Below, piece after piece: positions 59,931 to 64,000 of a DNA stretch of 64,000 bases; the stretch's first letter is position 1; each line of letters begins with the position of its first letter. Position numbers and translations under genes: made by a program. The notes under the pieces were generated by a model. It did no database searches. It was not told where the DNA came from and was given only the letters and a program-made list of their open reading frames with translations. The DNA comes from Owenia fusiformis. Its lineage: Eukaryota > Annelida > Polychaeta > Sabellida > Oweniidae. The stretch lies in contig CAIIXF020000009.1 in assembly GCA_903813345.2 (NCBI GenBank), positions 4,340,001 to 4,404,000 of the forward strand, read 5' to 3'.

Positions 59931-60309
59931 GACAAATTTGTGACCTTGATTATTGCAGGCACGCTTCTTTCTTTTACTCCAAGAAGGATTGGCTCCCATG
60001 GTTCGCTATCGATACTTACATAAATAACTTAAAAGTACTTTATTCCCATGATTCAAATTGCTTTTCTGCGATCAGTTCGGTATAAGTTAGCACACCAAAT
60101 GTCCACAAACGGGGGCCAGTTCATATTCTGTCATACTTCTGTCGGGAGAATACATTTTGTTTTTATATGGCGCTAAACAAAATATTCCCGCAATATAAGG
60201 CGCATTATGGGTAGGGACTGCTGTAAGTGACATCTATCTTAGATTATAAATTCTAATTAATTTATTAACTGCGCATGCGTCATAATCATTTCAACCAATT
60301 AAATCGCTG
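59931..60309. other. ~380-bp insertion between minisatellite blocks
   Basis: This unrelated sequence separates two blocks of the same minisatellite. It carries AAGAAGGATTGGCTCCCATG near 59983, similar to the ends of the MITE at 21133-21320. No matching opposite end was found. Confidence 0.4.
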
Positions 60310-60672
60310 GATTTTTTTAAGAAATCTACCGTAAAAACTCATGTTTCTTCAAAATTGACCCTAAAAACTCCCGTTTTTTCAAAATCTTCCGTAAAAACTC
60401 CCGGTTTTTCAAGATCTTCCGTAAAAACTCCCGTTTTTTCAGAAATCTAAAGTAAAAACTCCCTTTTACAAAATCTACCGTAAAAACTTCCGTTTTTTCA
60501 AAATCTAAAGTAAAAACTCCCGTTTTTCATAAATCTACCGTAAAAACTCCAGTTTTTTCAAAATCTAAAGTAAAAACTTCCGTTTTTTCAGGAAACTACA
60601 GTAAAAACTCCAGTTTTTTCAGAAATCTACTATAAAAACTCCCGTTTTTTCAGAAATCTACCGTAAAAACAA
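60310..60672. repeat. ~30-bp minisatellite, right block
   Basis: About twelve copies of AAAATCTACCGTAAAAACTC plus CCGTTTTTTC, 29-31 bp each. A two-version pattern alternates CTACCG with CTAAAG. Same family and orientation as the left block. Confidence 0.85.
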
Positions 60673-61477
60673 TGTCTCCCAGGTCCCCGAAACGAGACTT
60701 ACCACCATTTAACACATATTGCTGTGGGACTTAATGCACGTGCATAAGGTCGATGTCTCAAAACGCTGTCGTCACCAATCCCAACAATAAAATATGTGTA
60801 AGTGTAGTGTAGCATAATATTATTAGCTTAATATATCACAAAAAGTGTACCAGTATTTGAAAAAAAAAACATTGGCACGGAAAATTGGTGACACCCACTA
60901 ATGCTAATCCATAGGGAAAACTTCGGGGGCTGTGGGATAGGGGATTTGTAAACGTCTGGAGAAGGATTTTTCAAGAAAATGATGTTTTGAATCACCATTG
61001 ATCGATCATGGTTCACTGATAAAATTCGTTTTTTAATAAACAAATCTAACACGTATTTAAGCGAAAGAGAGCTTTATGCGCAATAAATTTGCAAATTGCA
61101 AAATAGCTCTTTTATATGCAAATGGAAGTGATTAAGTTTTAAATTCAGTGTAACACGTACCATTGTATCCTATAGGCATGTGTAACATGTGTCGCCAAGG
61201 TGGCCAATAACTTTTTGTTTATTTTTTCGTGAAGCAACTCAGTGAAATTACGATTTCTCTATAGTCCATGGTATGCAATCGCTAGGACGTCTAATAAAGG
61301 AGCTGGTATTAGAACACTATTGCGCAGCGATATTTGACCTAACATTAACATACCACCTACATATGTTCCCTAATAATTTTTATTATAACGGGTTACTTCC
61401 GGTTTTTAGGCTGAATTTTGCCTGCCATTAACAGAGGTCAAAGAATTACCAAAAAATAAAATCACAATTTGGAGTAT
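60673..61477. other. Gene-poor stretch
   Basis: No exon, RNA or repeat was recognised. Confidence 0.35.
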
Positions 61478-61728
61478 ACACAATGCAACAGAAAAGAATA
61501 CAAAATGATTTTAAATATATGATTTAGATTTCTAAGCTACATGTATAAGTTTGAGGTTATTTCTTCTCAATACTCAAATTATGTAATCAGTGTATCAACG
61601 TTTTGTAATTTTTCTCGGGTATTAATAAGATAAATGCCATAAATGAATCACTTTTATATTAGAATGACAAATGCTTAAATTATGCTAGTTTTTCATAAAA
61701 TGGGTCTCAATACGTTTTGAGACATAGT
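61478..61728. repeat. Dispersed repeat D1, copy B
   Basis: Direct-orientation match to 28120-28398, starting ACAATGCAACAGAAAAGAAT and ending in GTCTCAATACGTTTTGAGA. Confidence 0.8.
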
Positions 61729-62025
61729 AACACTAAGAACATTTTGCTCTAGAGCGGATGCTGTTGTTTTTTGTGCTCAATTTAGCAAAGGCAGAAAAAA
61801 CGATTTCCATGTTTTTCCAAAATAAATACTAAACACCAGGTAAATGTTAATAAAATGTGTTAAAGAGTCATGATAAAATATGTTTTTGGTATACATTAGA
61901 CTGCCCAGAGGCTACCATTAACAATGCCATTCTGTTGAGGTATTAGTAAATAATGAACGATTCGGGAGAAATAAATAAAGTGTCTTACATAGAATCATAG
62001 AATTTCACATATTCTTTGCACTTTT

Positions 62026-63454
62026 AATGGAAGCTTACGTTAGTAAGCATCATTTATGGGAAAACACGTGTGTCCTAACTAAACTCCTCCCCTATCTATC
62101 AATCAGTCACGCATCTTGATCGTAAATTTCAGGGTAGTCTATCCTATTCAGTGTTGTATCAAGCGATTGATCAACACGTATTCAGCTCAGTGCGCTAGCT
62201 ATTACATTGCAATTTTATCTCAAAGAATAAAAATGCCTCCAAAACGTAATGGAAGACGGTCCAAACCCTACGATAAGGGAGAGCATCAGTCTGAGGAACA
62301 GACTGCTAACGAAATGAGGGAGAAGCTTAAAGATTACGGAATACAAGTATAGAGTAAAATTTCTAAAACGGCTCTCAAACTGTTGTACAATGACAATGTG
62401 AATGATAAACAAAACAATCCCGAGGAGATCAAGGTTACGTTTAATCCAGAAGCCCGTGCTGATAACACAAGGGAAGAATCTCTAAAGAACTGAATGAAAC
62501 TGTACGTGTACGTGGTCTTTCCGAGGTAGTAAACTCGTTAAAAGAAGGAATACGTCCAGGTACATCAAACCAGCAACAAACGCCCCAGCCAGGACCCAGT
62601 CAGACAAACAGTACGCCAGATATGATATCCAAAATTTCGAGCTGGGAGCTACAGGGATTGCGCCAGTTGTACACGTGATCACAGAGCATACCTCAAAACC
62701 AAGGGGCTACTGTTTAGGGCTATAATAATACTAACCATATAATAATACTAACCATGACACCAAGTCACCACGTGAGATACGATGACAGGCCATCCAACAA
62801 TTTTAACTCAGGTAATGTCATTCTAGCATGTTGACAATCTTTACGGTACTATCGTGAACATGGTCTAAATACGCCATACTCAATGTTATATTTACTATAA
62901 TTACGTTCTAAAGTGTAGACATTCACGGATTTTCAGAATTTGCATTTGATCCCCGTATAAGATGAGTCTATGTGAATAGTACATGCATCTATTATAATAA
63001 TTGTAAAGAACCTGATCAAGATTCGATAATTATAACTAAGTACATACACACAGCCATCAACTCATAAAGGAGTCTCAGTTACAAGTGCATTCATTTGAAT
63101 ACCTTTTTACATTCGTTCGACTTCACTTCTTAAAAGAGAGCTTCGTAGTTTATAACTAGACTCTGCGCTCAGGGTACTATTTGGAGCAACTTTCCAAAGC
63201 ACCCAATAAACGATGCTATTTTGATTACATTAAAGGGACAACAAGGTCTGTAGAGAGAAACTTTTCTTTACTTTTGGATAGCTAGCGCACTGAGCTGAAT
63301 ACGTGTTGATCAATCGCTTGATACAACACTGAATACGATAGACTACCCTGAAATTTACGATCAAGATGCGTGACTGATTGATAGATAGGGGAGGAGTTTA
63401 GTTAGGACACACGTGTTTTCCCATAAATGATGCTTACTAACGTAAGCTTCCATT
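62026..63454. mobile_element. 1.43-kb DNA element with ~177-bp near-identical TIRs
   Basis: Left repeat 62026-62203 and right repeat 63279-63454 are reverse complements with one mismatch noticed (C/G near 62141). Both read inward ATGGAAGCTTACGTTAGTAA. A short TTA on each side may be a target duplication, but this is ambiguous. The near identity points to recent insertion. The body carries the N-terminal coding remnant at 62233-62680 and otherwise non-coding DNA, so it is a deleted, non-autonomous copy of an unassigned superfamily. Confidence 0.85.
62233..62680 (+). pseudogene. N-terminal remnant of a transposon-encoded protein
   Basis: The frame starts MPPKRNGRRSKPYDKGEHQS, reaches MREKLKDYGIQV, meets TAG at 62350 and goes on in the same frame with SKISKTALKLLYNDN and PEEIKVTFNPEARADN. 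After a frame change it reads VRGLSEVVNSLKEGIRPGTS and SSWELQGLRQLYT with a stop at about 62680. L-x-x-Y-G-I-x-V-x-x-x-I-x-K-x-x-L-x-x-L-Y is SAP-like, a short DNA-binding helix pair; this is by resemblance only. It is framed by the long TIRs, so it belongs to the element rather than to a host gene. Confidence 0.6.
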
Positions 63455-63647
63455 TATGAAACATAAAAATAACAATATAATACAATATCTTTGGACTTGA
63501 GGCTATTCATGAATCGAGGCACTAACATCATGTCACTGAAAAACATTGAAATGTGAATGAATATTTCTATTATTCCGAAAAAGGATCAGCTCTGATACCC
63601 CGCCACGCCCTTGCTGTTTGGGCAGTGGTTTGCAGGTATAGGTGATC

Positions 63648-64000
63648 GGTGGTACCCTCACTGATGCAAGCAGTGTGTCCCGGGAGCTTGAGCCCGTTTG
63701 GGAGCGATTCAGGCACTAACACTCTTTGGCAATCGTTTTTATAAGCCCAAGTTACACTTGTAACCCACAACAACTTCTACTGAGCGGTATATTCCCCTTC
63801 GGACCAAGGAAATTGCCGTTTCCTTCAGTACTAGTTGTACTAGGTTATCATTCTCTTGACTTGTTCCCTTCCGGGCCAGGGGAATATCATGACGCAATGA
63901 AAATCTAGCCCTCTTCTAAACACCCGTTCATTGGTCAGTGTCGCTTCCAATCGGGCTCAAGCTCCCGGGACACACTGCTTGCATCAGTGAGGGTACCACC
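63648..64000. repeat. Foldback element at the right window edge
   Basis: GGTGGTACCCTCACTGATGC at 63648 is matched inverted by GCATCAGTGAGGGTACCACC ending exactly at 64000. Arms are about 70 bp. An inner, weaker pair (TATTCCCCTTCGGACCAAGG facing TTCCGGGCCAGGGGAATA) extends the palindrome. The element may be longer than the window shows. Confidence 0.8.

Noticed and set aside
59697-59999. Gly/Tyr-repeat protein
   Set aside because: It is a translation of the CTCCCGTAAAAT minisatellite.

Overview
The window looks like nuclear DNA of an AT-rich, repeat-laden bilaterian animal, most likely a marine invertebrate. It has split genes with GT-AG introns, an animal-only TARP/claudin-fold gene, a cyclin B3-type gene, a death-domain protein, a proline-rich phospholipid scramblase, Tx1/L1-type LINE pieces, mariner elements and tRNA-headed SINEs. 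The species cannot be named from sequence alone. No bacterial, plasmid or phage-like region was seen.

Four genes are well supported and all lie on the minus strand. (1) A TARP/calcium-channel-gamma-like gene (3.2-10.1 kb): exons 1-3 are present with matching splice phases, and the 3' part lies beyond the left edge. (2) A complete nine-exon cyclin B3-like gene (41.8-46.8 kb, 437 aa). (3) A two-exon coiled-coil/death-domain gene (49.7-51.9 kb, 600 aa). (4) An intronless phospholipid scramblase gene (56.6-58.1 kb, 491 aa) with a five-fold 24-residue N-terminal repeat. Weak exon candidates lie at 37.7, 51.9-53.8 and 54.9 kb. The four genes show no operon-like or pathway link; each is a separate transcription unit.

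The rest is mostly nested mobile DNA. At 1.5-3.2 kb a decayed mariner lies in the TARP gene's third intron; several MITEs and foldbacks fill its 6-kb first intron. At 11.8-22.1 kb a Tx1/L1 ORF2 remnant is split by an 8.84-kb insertion. That insertion has 19-bp terminal inverted repeats, a TA target duplication and long, old inverted arms. Inside it are a 365-bp tandem array, a second mariner, two clusters of regularly spaced short palindromes, a tRNA-like sequence and several MITEs. From 22 to 41 kb the DNA is gene-poor, with dispersed repeats, LINE scraps and hairpins. The 5' flank of the cyclin gene holds a run of inverted repeats. The right end (58.4-64 kb) holds another foldback copy, a ~30-bp minisatellite, a young TIR element of unassigned superfamily and a terminal foldback.

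Repeat ends were found by eye, so boundaries may be off by a few bases except where a target duplication fixes them.
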